64,000 bases of DNA from JANLYQ01 sp031365725 (GTDB lineage Bacteria; Actinomycetota; Actinomycetes; JACCUZ01): the NCBI GenBank assembly GCA_031365725.1, contig JANLYQ010000072.1, positions 1-64,000 of the forward strand. The letters run 5' to 3'. Positions 1 to 6,891 of this stretch are shown here, one piece after another. The first letter of the stretch is position 1, and every line of letters begins with the position of its first letter. The translations under genes and the position numbers were made by a program. The notes beneath the pieces are model-generated. The model made no database searches. It was given only the letters and a program-made list of their open reading frames with translations, and was not told where the DNA came from.

Positions 1-131
1 GCCAGCTGACCGAGGGACTCACAACAACCCTGACCCGGCAACCGCCCGAGATCCGGCGCGCGCCACCCGACGGGATCACCCTCACCAGCCCCATCGAGCG
101 CGGCCTCCACCAGCTGCTCGCCGCGGCCTGA
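1..131 (+). CDS. C-terminal end of a truncated protein (5' end outside window)
   Basis: An open frame enters from the left edge (first full codon at base 3) and ends at the TGA at 129-131, giving the last 42 residues of a protein. The tail ends in a Leu/Ala-rich helix-like stretch (HQLLAAA). No family can be recognised from so little sequence. The next gene on the right is convergent (minus strand, ending at 261), leaving about 130 bases in which I see no gene or clear terminator. Confidence 0.35.
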   Translation, partial: QLTEGLTTTLTRQPPEIRRAPPDGITLTSPIERGLHQLLAAA

Positions 132-260
132 GTGCTGCAGCAGAACCCTGCGGTGGCACATGGCGCGCCGCCGACTACCTCCGCGGCCGGGGCCGCTGGC
201 CCCAGCGGACCATCGGCGCGCCACGGGCTCCGCACGCGCGCGAGCCGGCCAACGCCGAGT

Positions 261-1184
261 TCAGACAGTGGGCGAGGTATCGATGTCAGGCTCCAGGTAG
301 ATCAGTCGGGCCACGGGCTCGGCGGCGCGGACCCGGGCCTCTGCGGCATCGATGGCGCGGGCCACGTCGGCCGCACTGTCAGTGGGAGCCACCGCGATCT
401 TGGCGGCCACCAGGAGCTCGTCCGGGCCCAGGTGCATCGTCTTCATGTGGATCACGCGCAGCACGGAGCCATCAGCGACCAGTGCTGCCTCGATCCTGGC
501 CACGGCTTCCGGGGTGGCACCTTCGCCGAGCAGCAGGCTCTTGGTCTCGATGGCGAGGACAAAGGCCACCGCCACCAACAGGACACCGATCGCCAGCGTG
601 CCGATGCCGTCCCAGACGCCATCGTGAGTGCCCAGCGTCAGCAGCACGCCGGCAAGAGCGAGCACGAGACCGATCAGCGCGGCAAAGTCTTCGAGCAGGA
701 CGACGGGCAGCTCGGGTGCTTTTGCCCGCCGGATGAAGGCCAGCCAGGACAGCGACCCGCGCACCACGTTGGACTCGACGATGGCCGTGCGGAAGGAGAA
801 CGACTCCAGTCCGGTGGCCACGACGAGCACCAGCACCGGCACCCAGCGCCAGCTCTCGATCGGCTCCGGGTGCTGCACCTTGTGCCAGCCCTCATACAGC
901 GCGAACAGGCCCCCGACACTGAACAGCACCACGGACACGATGAAGGCGAAGACGTAACGCTCGCGTCCGTAGCCGAAGGGGTGCTCAGGGGTCGCGTCCC
1001 GGGTCGCGCGCCGACCGCCGACAAGAAGCAGACCCTGGTTGCCGGAATCGGCGACCGAGTGGATGGACTCGGCCAGCATCGAGGACGAGCCGGTCAACGC
1101 GAACGCCGCAAACTTCGTCACGGCGATGCCGAGGTTGGCCCCGAGCGCGGCGACGATGGCGCGGTTGCCGCCAGCGGTGCTCAT
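261..1184 (-). CDS. Cation diffusion facilitator family transporter
   Basis: A 307-residue inner-membrane protein of the CDF (cation efflux) family, probably exporting a divalent metal such as Zn or Mn in exchange for protons. Several hydrophobic segments are visible (about residues 10-30, 80-100, 113-130, 160-182, 190-212), followed by a soluble C-terminal domain. The TM2 metal site is the HxxxD of HSVAD (H42, D46). The TM5 region has an ED pair (E165-D166), as in the SLC30A9-like branch, rather than the classic HxxxD. Its start overlaps the stop of the upstream isomerase gene by 4 bp, so it is the last gene of the manB operon. Family is confident; the substrate metal cannot be read from the sequence. 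Confidence 0.9.
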   Translation of the reverse strand: MSTAGGNRAIVAALGANLGIAVTKFAAFALTGSSSMLAESIHSVADSGNQGLLLVGGRRATRDATPEHPFGYGRERYVFAFIVSVVLFSVGGLFALYEGWHKVQHPEPIESWRWVPVLVLVVATGLESFSFRTAIVESNVVRGSLSWLAFIRRAKAPELPVVLLEDFAALIGLVLALAGVLLTLGTHDGVWDGIGTLAIGVLLVAVAFVLAIETKSLLLGEGATPEAVARIEAALVADGSVLRVIHMKTMHLGPDELLVAAKIAVAPTDSAADVARAIDAAEARVRAAEPVARLIYLEPDIDTSPTV

Positions 1185-2380
1185 GCCCCGGCGCCGCCCT
1201 TGAGCGCCACGATCGGCTCGATCGGAGACGGGTCGAGGTTCTGCACGAGCGCGAGATAGACACTCACGAAGTCCAACGGCGCCACCAGGGAGGCCAGCCG
1301 CGTCAACGGGTGATCGCCCTCGGCCCGCAGCTCACCCGAGGCCACCCGGTAACGCTCCGCAACCTCGTGCGAGGCATCGGCCCGCAGCGAGACCTGCGGC
1401 ACCTCGTCGGTGTCCCGGAGCACGAGCAGCCGGACCCGGGTGCGTCCCGGACCGTCCTCGACCGGGTCGCGGAAGATGTCGTCGATGTCGTTCGCCACGC
1501 GGTCGCCCTCGCCCTCGCCGCCGCCACCACCGAGCTCGTCGGCCAGCGATCCGAACACTCCGGCGAACACCACGACCTGGTTGTGGTGCACCTCGGTCAG
1601 CGGCCCGTGGACGGCAGGGTGTTTCGCGTTCTCAGCCAGCTGCGCGGCGGTGCGGGAGGCGGCTACGGCAGCGAGCTCGCTGGCGCCCCAGATATAGGGC
1701 AGCGTCCCGGCAAGTTGCAGGGCCAGCCCTTTGGCGGGGTTGCTGACGGTCTCGCTCGCCGGTCCGCATGCCTCCGCCGTGGCATCGAGCCGGTCGGCGA
1801 GGTCGGCGAGCATCTCCCGCGGTACGTCGGCCAGTCCGACGGCCTCGAGCACCAGCAGCACCGGCACGGCGAGTCCCCACAGGTTGGCCCGGGGCATGCG
1901 GCCATGGCTGTCCACCGGCAGGTGCAGCGCACGTCCACCGTCGCTGCGGGCCGCCAAGGGTGATCGGGCCGCGCCCACGGTGACCAGGCGCGCGCCGCGC
2001 CGCAGCGCCTCGTCGGTCGCCGACAGCGTCTCCTCGGTGCCCCCCGAGCAGGACACGGCGATGACCAGGTCCATCGGTCCGACCCAGCCGGGCAGCCGGT
2101 GCCCGCGGTGGGCCACCACCGGCACCGGACAGGTCCGCCCCGCGACAGCGACGGCGACGTCGGCGACGATGCCCGACCCACCCATGCCGGTGACGACCAC
2201 AGCCCGCGGGCGACCGTCGGCCACCAGCGGCGCCAACAGGTCCGGCTCGATGATGGCGACTGCCTCACGCACCTGGGCACCGGCGCTCGCCACGGCCCGC
2301 AACATGTCCGAGGCATCCAGCGCGGCGAGAGCGCTCGGGTCGTCGAGGACGTCGAGGTCGAGCTCGCCCGGTCTGGTCAC
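1181..2380 (-). CDS. SIS-domain phosphomannose/phosphoglucose isomerase-type protein
   Basis: A 399-residue SIS-fold protein of the actinobacterial PMI-like group annotated as bifunctional phosphoglucose/phosphomannose isomerase. The first SIS lobe carries a glycine-rich phosphate-binding loop (TGMGGSGI, around residue 65), and the Ser-rich loop SCSGGTEET lies about residue 110. The expected reaction is interconversion of fructose-6-phosphate and mannose-6-phosphate (or glucose-6-phosphate), feeding the phosphomannomutase encoded just upstream. The gene overlaps both neighbours by 4 bp, consistent with translational coupling in a sugar-nucleotide operon. From memory the M. tuberculosis counterpart would be Rv3256c, next to manB. 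A purely regulatory SIS protein is the alternative. Confidence 0.82.
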   Translation of the reverse strand: MTRPGELDLDVLDDPSALAALDASDMLRAVASAGAQVREAVAIIEPDLLAPLVADGRPRAVVVTGMGGSGIVADVAVAVAGRTCPVPVVAHRGHRLPGWVGPMDLVIAVSCSGGTEETLSATDEALRRGARLVTVGAARSPLAARSDGGRALHLPVDSHGRMPRANLWGLAVPVLLVLEAVGLADVPREMLADLADRLDATAEACGPASETVSNPAKGLALQLAGTLPYIWGASELAAVAASRTAAQLAENAKHPAVHGPLTEVHHNQVVVFAGVFGSLADELGGGGGEGEGDRVANDIDDIFRDPVEDGPGRTRVRLLVLRDTDEVPQVSLRADASHEVAERYRVASGELRAEGDHPLTRLASLVAPLDFVSVYLALVQNLDPSPIEPIVALKGGAGA

Positions 2381-3987
2381 GGTCGACGCGCCTCCTCGAC
2401 GAGCAGCACCGGGATGTCGTCACGTACGGGGTAGGCCAGCCCGCAGGTCGACGACGTGCACACCAGCTCGGCGGCGGCCTCGTCGGAGCGCAGCGGGCTG
2501 TGGCAGGCCGGGCAGGCCAGGATCTCCATGAGACGGGGGTCGAGCGGCACGGCGCTGGTCTCCTCGGACGTCGGGGTGGGGGTGGCGGGTTGGTCCCGCA
2601 CGATCGCGAGCACCTCCTCGCGCAAGGCTTCCATGCCCGCGCGGTCGGCTGCCTCGACATTGAGACGGAGCAGCGGCTCGGTGTTGGAGGCACGCAGGTT
2701 GAACCACCAGTCAGGTGTGCCCACGGTCATGCCGTCGAGCTCGTCGATCACGACGCCGGGACGGCCTTCGAAGGCGGTGCGAACCAGCAGGGTGGCCGCC
2801 GCCTGGTCGGCCACCTCGCTGTTGACCTCACCGGAGGCGACATACCGCTCGTAGTCGGCGCCGAGCGCCGACAGTGGCTGGTCCTGCTCCCCCAGCGCAG
2901 CGAGAACGTGCAGCGCGGCGAGCAGGCCGGTGTCGGCCCGCCAGAAGTCGCGAAAGTAGTAGTGCGCGGAGTGCTCGCCGCCGAACACCGCATCGGTGCG
3001 CGCCATCTCGGCCTTGATGAAGGAGTGTCCGACCCGGGTACGCACCGGCGTACCGCCGTGCTCGGTGATGATCTCAGGGACGGCGCGCGAGGTGATCAAG
3101 TTGTGGATCACGGTCCCACCGGGGTGTCGGGCCAGCTCCCGGACCGCGACCAGGGCAGTGACCGCAGAGGGTGAGACCGGCGCGCCCCGCTCGTCGATGA
3201 CGAAGCAGCGATCAGCGTCACCGTCGAAGGCGAGGCCGATGTCGGCGTGCTCGGCCACGACGCGGGCCTGCAGGTCGACCAGGTTGGCCGGCTCGAGCGG
3301 GTTGGCCTCGTGGTTGGGAAAGCTGCCGTCCAGCTCGAAGTACATCGGGACGAGGTCGACCGGCAACCCGGCGAGGACCGTCGGGACGGTGTGCCCACCC
3401 ATGCCGTTGCCGGCGTCGACGACCACCCGCAGCCGGCGGTTGCCGCTGATGTCCACCAGGCTGCGCAGGTGCTCGGCGTAGGCCGGGAGCACGTCCTGCC
3501 GGGTCACGACGCCGGGCGCATCCTCGACCGGCGCAGGGCCACCTTTCTGGGCCAGGTCGCGGATCTCCACGAGGCCGGTGTCCTGCCCGACAGGCCGGGC
3601 GCCGGAGCGACAGAGCTTGATGCCGTTGTACGCCGCCGGGTTGTGGCTGGCCGTGAACATCGCCCCCGGCAGGTCGAGGCTGCCGCTCGCGAAGTAGAGC
3701 TCGTCGGTGGAGGCCAGGCCGATCTCGACGACGTCGACCCCCTGGGAGGTGGCACCGGCCGCGAAGGCCGCCACCAGCTCGGGCGACGAAGGACGCATGT
3801 CGTGGCCGATGACGATGCGTCGCGGGCTGCCGCTCTGGTCGTTACCGTCGAACACGACGTGCACGAACGACGCCCCCAGAGCCTGGGCCACCTGGGTGTC
3901 GAGCTGGTCGGGGACGAGGCCGCGGACGTCGTAGGCCTTGACGAAGGTCGAGAGGTCCTGACGCAAAGGTTCGAGCGGTTCGGGCAC
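2377..3987 (-). CDS. manB: Phosphomannomutase/phosphoglucomutase fused to a Trm112-like zinc ribbon
   Basis: A 536-residue protein. Residues 1-~465 are an alpha-D-phosphohexomutase that interconverts mannose-6-phosphate and mannose-1-phosphate for GDP-mannose synthesis. Visible sites are the phosphoserine loop TASHNP (S114), the metal loop DGDADR (about residue 255) and the sugar loop GGEHSAH (about 337). After a Pro/Thr/Glu-rich linker, residues 480-536 form a Trm112/YcaR-like domain with C492, C495, C510 and C515. That domain is normally a separate protein of about 60 residues. An internal GTG (codon 480, base 2550) preceded by GAGGAG nine bases upstream could also start it independently. 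The GTG start follows TAGGCT by 6 bases, suggesting a leaderless mRNA. First gene of a 4-bp-overlap operon with the isomerase and the CDF transporter. Confidence 0.93.
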   Translation of the reverse strand: MPEPLEPLRQDLSTFVKAYDVRGLVPDQLDTQVAQALGASFVHVVFDGNDQSGSPRRIVIGHDMRPSSPELVAAFAAGATSQGVDVVEIGLASTDELYFASGSLDLPGAMFTASHNPAAYNGIKLCRSGARPVGQDTGLVEIRDLAQKGGPAPVEDAPGVVTRQDVLPAYAEHLRSLVDISGNRRLRVVVDAGNGMGGHTVPTVLAGLPVDLVPMYFELDGSFPNHEANPLEPANLVDLQARVVAEHADIGLAFDGDADRCFVIDERGAPVSPSAVTALVAVRELARHPGGTVIHNLITSRAVPEIITEHGGTPVRTRVGHSFIKAEMARTDAVFGGEHSAHYYFRDFWRADTGLLAALHVLAALGEQDQPLSALGADYERYVASGEVNSEVADQAAATLLVRTAFEGRPGVVIDELDGMTVGTPDWWFNLRASNTEPLLRLNVEAADRAGMEALREEVLAIVRDQPATPTPTSEETSAVPLDPRLMEILACPACHSPLRSDEAAAELVCTSSTCGLAYPVRDDIPVLLVEEARRP

Positions 3988-3993
3988 CCGCGG

Positions 3994-3999
3994 AGCCTA
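3994..3999 (-). promoter_or_regulatory. -10 element of a probable leaderless manB transcript
   Basis: The minus strand reads TAGGCT, then six bases, then the GTG of manB (3987). A TANNNT hexamer ending 6-7 bases before the start codon places transcription initiation on the start codon itself. No convincing -35 is visible. Confidence 0.55.
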
Positions 4000-4018
4000 C
4001 CGGCGGGCGGGGCGTGAC

Positions 4019-4279
4019 TCAGACCTTGCGGGTGCGGTCCAGGACGTTGGTGACGGGCAGCGCGGCAGTGCCGCCGGCCTCGGTCCAGGCGCGATGCTCA
4101 CAACGGTGACAGGAGACGAACTCGACCGGCGAGCCGTCGGTGAGGTTCATGGCGATGCGGGTAATGCGCTCACTCCCGCAGGCCTGGCAGCAGGAACCGT
4201 CTCGGGCCCCCGGCTGGGTGAGCGACCCGAGCGGGACGGCGACGGGGGCGGGGCGGCTGGCGGTGCTCGTGCGGGCCAT
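4019..4279 (-). CDS. Small zinc-ribbon protein, function unknown
   Basis: An 86-residue protein with two cysteine pairs spaced like a zinc ribbon: C31-x2-C34 (plus C30) and C57-x2-C60, separated by a short beta-rich stretch. I know of no function. The reading frame extends upstream to 4411, but the ATG at 4279 is preferred. It has an AGAGAG Shine-Dalgarno-like tract about ten bases upstream, and the sequence before it is AT-richer with a TTGTCA-N17-CAAGGT promoter-like pair. It lies between manB and the DUF3499 gene on the same strand, 31 bases from manB. A short regulatory or RNA-associated ribbon protein is possible. Confidence 0.72.
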   Translation of the reverse strand: MARTSTASRPAPVAVPLGSLTQPGARDGSCCQACGSERITRIAMNLTDGSPVEFVSCHRCEHRAWTEAGGTAALPVTNVLDRTRKV

Positions 4280-4348
4280 GGCGGTCTGCTCTCTCTGCAA
4301 GCGTTCTTCATCCGGGGCGACAGCAATGCATCGGCATCCCGGCTGAAC

Positions 4349-4377
4349 ACCTTGAATAAGCGGCGTTTCTATGACAA
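4349..4377 (-). promoter_or_regulatory. Candidate sigmaA-type promoter for the zinc-ribbon gene
   Basis: On the minus strand TTGTCA (4377-4372) is followed 17 bases later by CAAGGT (4354-4349), about 70 bases upstream of the ATG at 4279. The region is noticeably AT-richer than the surrounding genes. If real, it excludes the longer upstream start at 4411. Confidence 0.4.
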
Positions 4378-4434
4378 AAGGGGCAATCAGGTAAGCACCC
4401 GAGTGGGGCATGTGCGGCGGATCCGACCAGCAGG

Positions 4435-4478
4435 CTCAGTCGCTCAGTCGCTCATTCCGGTCAGTCCGGTCAGTCCGG
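4435..4478. repeat. Short tandem repeats at the 3' end of the DUF3499 gene
   Basis: Two copies of CTCAGTCG (4435-4450) are followed by CATTCCGG and two copies of the 9-mer TCAGTCCGG (4461-4478). The last copy contains the DUF3499 stop codon (4470-4472). This looks like replication slippage across the gene end. Confidence 0.6.
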
Positions 4479-4817
4479 CGAGCGCAGCATCCGCAGGTGG
4501 CCGCGACGCCCGACCTCCACCGGTTCGCGCATCGGCTCCGGCGCGGGCCGGGCGGCTTCGCGCACAGCATCGGCCAGGGCCTCGAGGTCATCGGTGGTGG
4601 GCCCGACCTGGGCAGGGTCCGGGGCCAGCCGCAGGACCTCCCAGCCGCGGGGCGCCGTCAGGCGCTCGGAGTGCGCCGCGCAGAGGTCGTAGCAGTGCGG
4701 CTCCGCATAGGTCGCCAGCGGCCCGAGGACTGCGGTGGAGTCCGCGTAGACGTAGGTGAGGGTCGCCACAGCCGGACGTCCGCACGCAATGCGGGAGCAG
4801 CGACGGACAGGGCTCAC
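4470..4817 (-). CDS. DUF3499 family protein
   Basis: A 115-residue protein with the hallmark N-terminal half of DUF3499. C7 and C12, a conserved TYVYAD stretch, and the cluster H41-C42, C46, H49 look like a zinc-binding site. The family is actinobacterial, of unknown function, and (from memory, Rv3258c) is regularly found between manB and whiB2, as here. The C-terminal third is charged and variable. The GTG start lies 7 bases after TACGGT (4830-4825), again a leaderless-type arrangement. The gene is divergent from the zincin-like gene at 4927; the two promoters sit within 110 bases. Confidence 0.88.
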   Translation of the reverse strand: MSPVRRCSRIACGRPAVATLTYVYADSTAVLGPLATYAEPHCYDLCAAHSERLTAPRGWEVLRLAPDPAQVGPTTDDLEALADAVREAARPAPEPMREPVEVGRRGHLRMLRSPD

Positions 4818-4824
4818 GGTGCGA

Positions 4825-4830
4825 ACCGTA
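4825..4830 (-). promoter_or_regulatory. -10 element of a probable leaderless DUF3499 transcript
   Basis: The minus strand reads TACGGT, seven bases, then GTG (4817). It is divergent from the duplicated plus-strand promoter at 4891-4920. Confidence 0.5.
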
Positions 4831-4886
4831 CCGAGGCGCGCGGGGCGCGGCCCGCATTGGCTGCTCCGGGACTCCGGCGCGTCTCC

Positions 4887-4933
4887 TCCCTAGGGTGGAC
4901 GCGGTGAGCGTCCCTAGGGTGGAGCGGTGAGCG
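4887..4933 (+). repeat. Tandem duplication of a leaderless promoter plus start codon
   Basis: A 24-bp unit (4887-4910) is followed directly by a 23-bp near-identical copy (4911-4933) lacking one base. Each copy contains TAGGGT, 6 or 7 spacer bases and GTGAGCG. The second copy supplies the start (GTG 4927) of the zincin-like gene. The first copy's GTG (4904) opens an 8-codon frame whose TGA (4928-4930) overlaps the real start codon. Confidence 0.85.
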
Positions 4934-5331
4934 CTGGACCTGACGAGCCCGCCCGACGGGACCGGCACGGCCGCGGCCTTCGCGGTGTCCTGCTGCCCCC
5001 GGGGCTGCCGGCTGCACGCACCCGGGCGCAGGCCTTCGAGGACATGGTGCTCGACGTCGCGGCGGACGTGGCCCGGGACTGGGCCGACCAGCTGCGCGAC
5101 GTGCTTATCGCGGTGGAGGAGCTGCCACCCGCCGGAACGGTCGACGAGGTGCCGCTGGCCAGGGCCGAACCGGCTCGACCCGGGCATCCCGCCCGGGTGG
5201 TGGTGCACCGGCGTCCGGTCGAGGCCCGTGCCCGGGGCCTGCGGGCCCGGGAGGACCTGGTGCACGACGTCGTCGTCGAGGCAGTCGCGGAGCTGCTCGG
5301 TCTGCCGCCCGAGGCCATCGACCCGGAATGA
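4927..5331 (+). CDS. Zincin-like (PF06262-type) metallopeptidase family protein, degenerate active site
   Basis: A 134-residue protein that resembles the actinobacterial members of the zincin-like metallopeptidase family found beside DUF3499/whiB2 (Rv3259 from memory). The C-terminal helix reads HDVVVEAVAELLG..P..ID, which aligns with the HExxHxxG helix of active relatives. The second metal-binding His is absent and the Glu is Asp, so peptidase activity is doubtful. The GTG start is the second of two duplicated promoter/start units and lies 6 bases after TAGGGT. The gene is short, soluble and lacks a signal peptide. The role is unknown; a structural or regulatory pseudo-protease is my inference. 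Confidence 0.8.
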   Translation: MSAGPDEPARRDRHGRGLRGVLLPPGLPAARTRAQAFEDMVLDVAADVARDWADQLRDVLIAVEELPPAGTVDEVPLARAEPARPGHPARVVVHRRPVEARARGLRAREDLVHDVVVEAVAELLGLPPEAIDPE

Positions 5332-5349
5332 CGGCCCCACCCGGACGAG

Positions 5350-6891
5350 TCAGCGGGTCGGCAGCAACCCGGTCGACAGGTCGGCCAGCACTCCCGGCAC
5401 GCGCACGGTGAACCGGCCTGGCGGCACGGGCTCGATGCTGAGGAACGGCCCCTTGGCCTCGGCCTCGGACACCGCCCGGACAGCGAGGACAGGCCCCGAC
5501 CCGGCCAGAGGTACAACGGTCAGTGCCACATCTGCACCGGCCCCGAATCGCGCGAGCGGGACCACCAGCTGGCTGTCGCCGGGCACCTGGACATCCTGCG
5601 GTGCGCCGGTGACCGGGGGGAGCGGGGTGAGCCGCACGGTCGCGGCCGTGCTGCTGGTGGTCGTGAGCAGCAGCGTGCTCACCACACCGCTGGGTGCCTG
5701 CACGGCAAGGACGACGCCCGCGGCCGCGGGGGTCAGCACGCTCCCGGCGGCGGCGTAGGCCAGGTCGGCGAGCTGACCCGCCGTCCCCGCGGCGCGCACC
5801 AGCACCCCGGCCGTGATCGGCACGTCGGAGTCCAGCGAGACAGCGACGGGAGCACCGGCGGTCGCCGCGGCGATGTCGACGTCGGTGACCGAGCCGGCCG
5901 GCACCTCGACCACGTCGAGACCACCGGAGGGCGCGAAGGATCCCGACGCGCTGACCAGCCGGACCTTCACGATGCCATCGCGCTGGCCGGGGTTGAGCAC
6001 CTGGAGACGGCGAGCACCCGGGCCACCGGTCACTCCGGCAACTGTCTGCCGCAGGGCAGGGGCCGCGGCCACCGGGAGCCAGTCAGAGCCGAGCGGGGTC
6101 AAGCCGTCGATCTGCTGGTCTCGAATCGCGGCAGCGACCTGTCCGCTGCGGGCGTGCACGTGCACACCGAAGACCGGGGTCCCCGGCGACAGAGCGTCCA
6201 GCAGGCGCACCTCCTGGCGACCGGCCGCGACCGCTATGCCGCGTCCGGAGGGGGCCGCGATGCGCCCGTCGGGCCCGTAGAGCTCGATGTCGACCACTGC
6301 CGGCGCAGACGCGGGGTTGGTGAGGTAGACCCGGTCGCGCTGCCCGACGACTGCTCCCCCACCGACGAACCAGCTGTCGGCGCTGGGTGTCGCGCACACC
6401 GTGCCCGCCAACCCGCGCAACGCCTCTGTCGTGCTGCGGGTCAGCTGGTCGGCGCGCAGCCCGGGGGCGGCAGCGCCTGTGCCGCGCGCCACGACCGGGG
6501 CGTCGCCGGCTCCGGTGATCAGCGACCCGGCGGCGTGCGGCGCCACGTCGAGCTGGCTGACGGCCTGCGGCCCGAGACCGGTGACGGCCACGCCGCCGGA
6601 GGAGGATGACGCGCCGATCGAGGACGCGTGGGTCGAACCACCTGCGACTGCTCCCGGCGCCGCCACCCGCACGGTGGTGGTCGTGCCGGCGCCGGCCACC
6701 GGGTCCGGGCAGGCGGCGTCGGCCCGAGCAACGTCGACCACCGCCGCGACCGACCGACGCGCCAGGTGCGCACCGCCGGCCGAGCGTGTCATGCCGACAG
6801 TCAGGTCCCCGATGACACCGAGGGCGAACAGCAGCGCGAGAACGATGACGAGCGCAGCCGCGGGACGGCGGATGGACCCATTCCCCTTCAC
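5350..6891 (-). CDS. Secreted DUF5719 family protein
   Basis: A 513-residue protein with an N-terminal membrane anchor or signal sequence (hydrophobic residues about 10-28 after MKGNGSIRRP). A long Ala/Val/Gly/Thr-rich extracytoplasmic region of beta character follows. It matches the actinobacterial DUF5719 group that sits directly after the large glycosyltransferase between DUF3499 and whiB2. No catalytic motif is visible. Its start overlaps the end of the glycosyltransferase gene by 4 bp, so the two were co-translated, and the protein probably works with that membrane enzyme at the cell surface. It converges on the zincin-like gene with only 18 bases between stops. Confidence 0.8.
   Translation of the reverse strand: MKGNGSIRRPAAALVIVLALLFALGVIGDLTVGMTRSAGGAHLARRSVAAVVDVARADAACPDPVAGAGTTTTVRVAAPGAVAGGSTHASSIGASSSSGGVAVTGLGPQAVSQLDVAPHAAGSLITGAGDAPVVARGTGAAAPGLRADQLTRSTTEALRGLAGTVCATPSADSWFVGGGAVVGQRDRVYLTNPASAPAVVDIELYGPDGRIAAPSGRGIAVAAGRQEVRLLDALSPGTPVFGVHVHARSGQVAAAIRDQQIDGLTPLGSDWLPVAAAPALRQTVAGVTGGPGARRLQVLNPGQRDGIVKVRLVSASGSFAPSGGLDVVEVPAGSVTDVDIAAATAGAPVAVSLDSDVPITAGVLVRAAGTAGQLADLAYAAAGSVLTPAAAGVVLAVQAPSGVVSTLLLTTTSSTAATVRLTPLPPVTGAPQDVQVPGDSQLVVPLARFGAGADVALTVVPLAGSGPVLAVRAVSEAEAKGPFLSIEPVPPGRFTVRVPGVLADLSTGLLPTR

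Noticed and set aside
4280..4411. N-terminal extension of the zinc-ribbon protein to 4411
   Set aside because: The added 44 residues overlap a promoter-like TTGTCA-N17-CAAGGT, are AT-richer than coding sequence here, and the ATG at 4279 has a ribosome-binding site.
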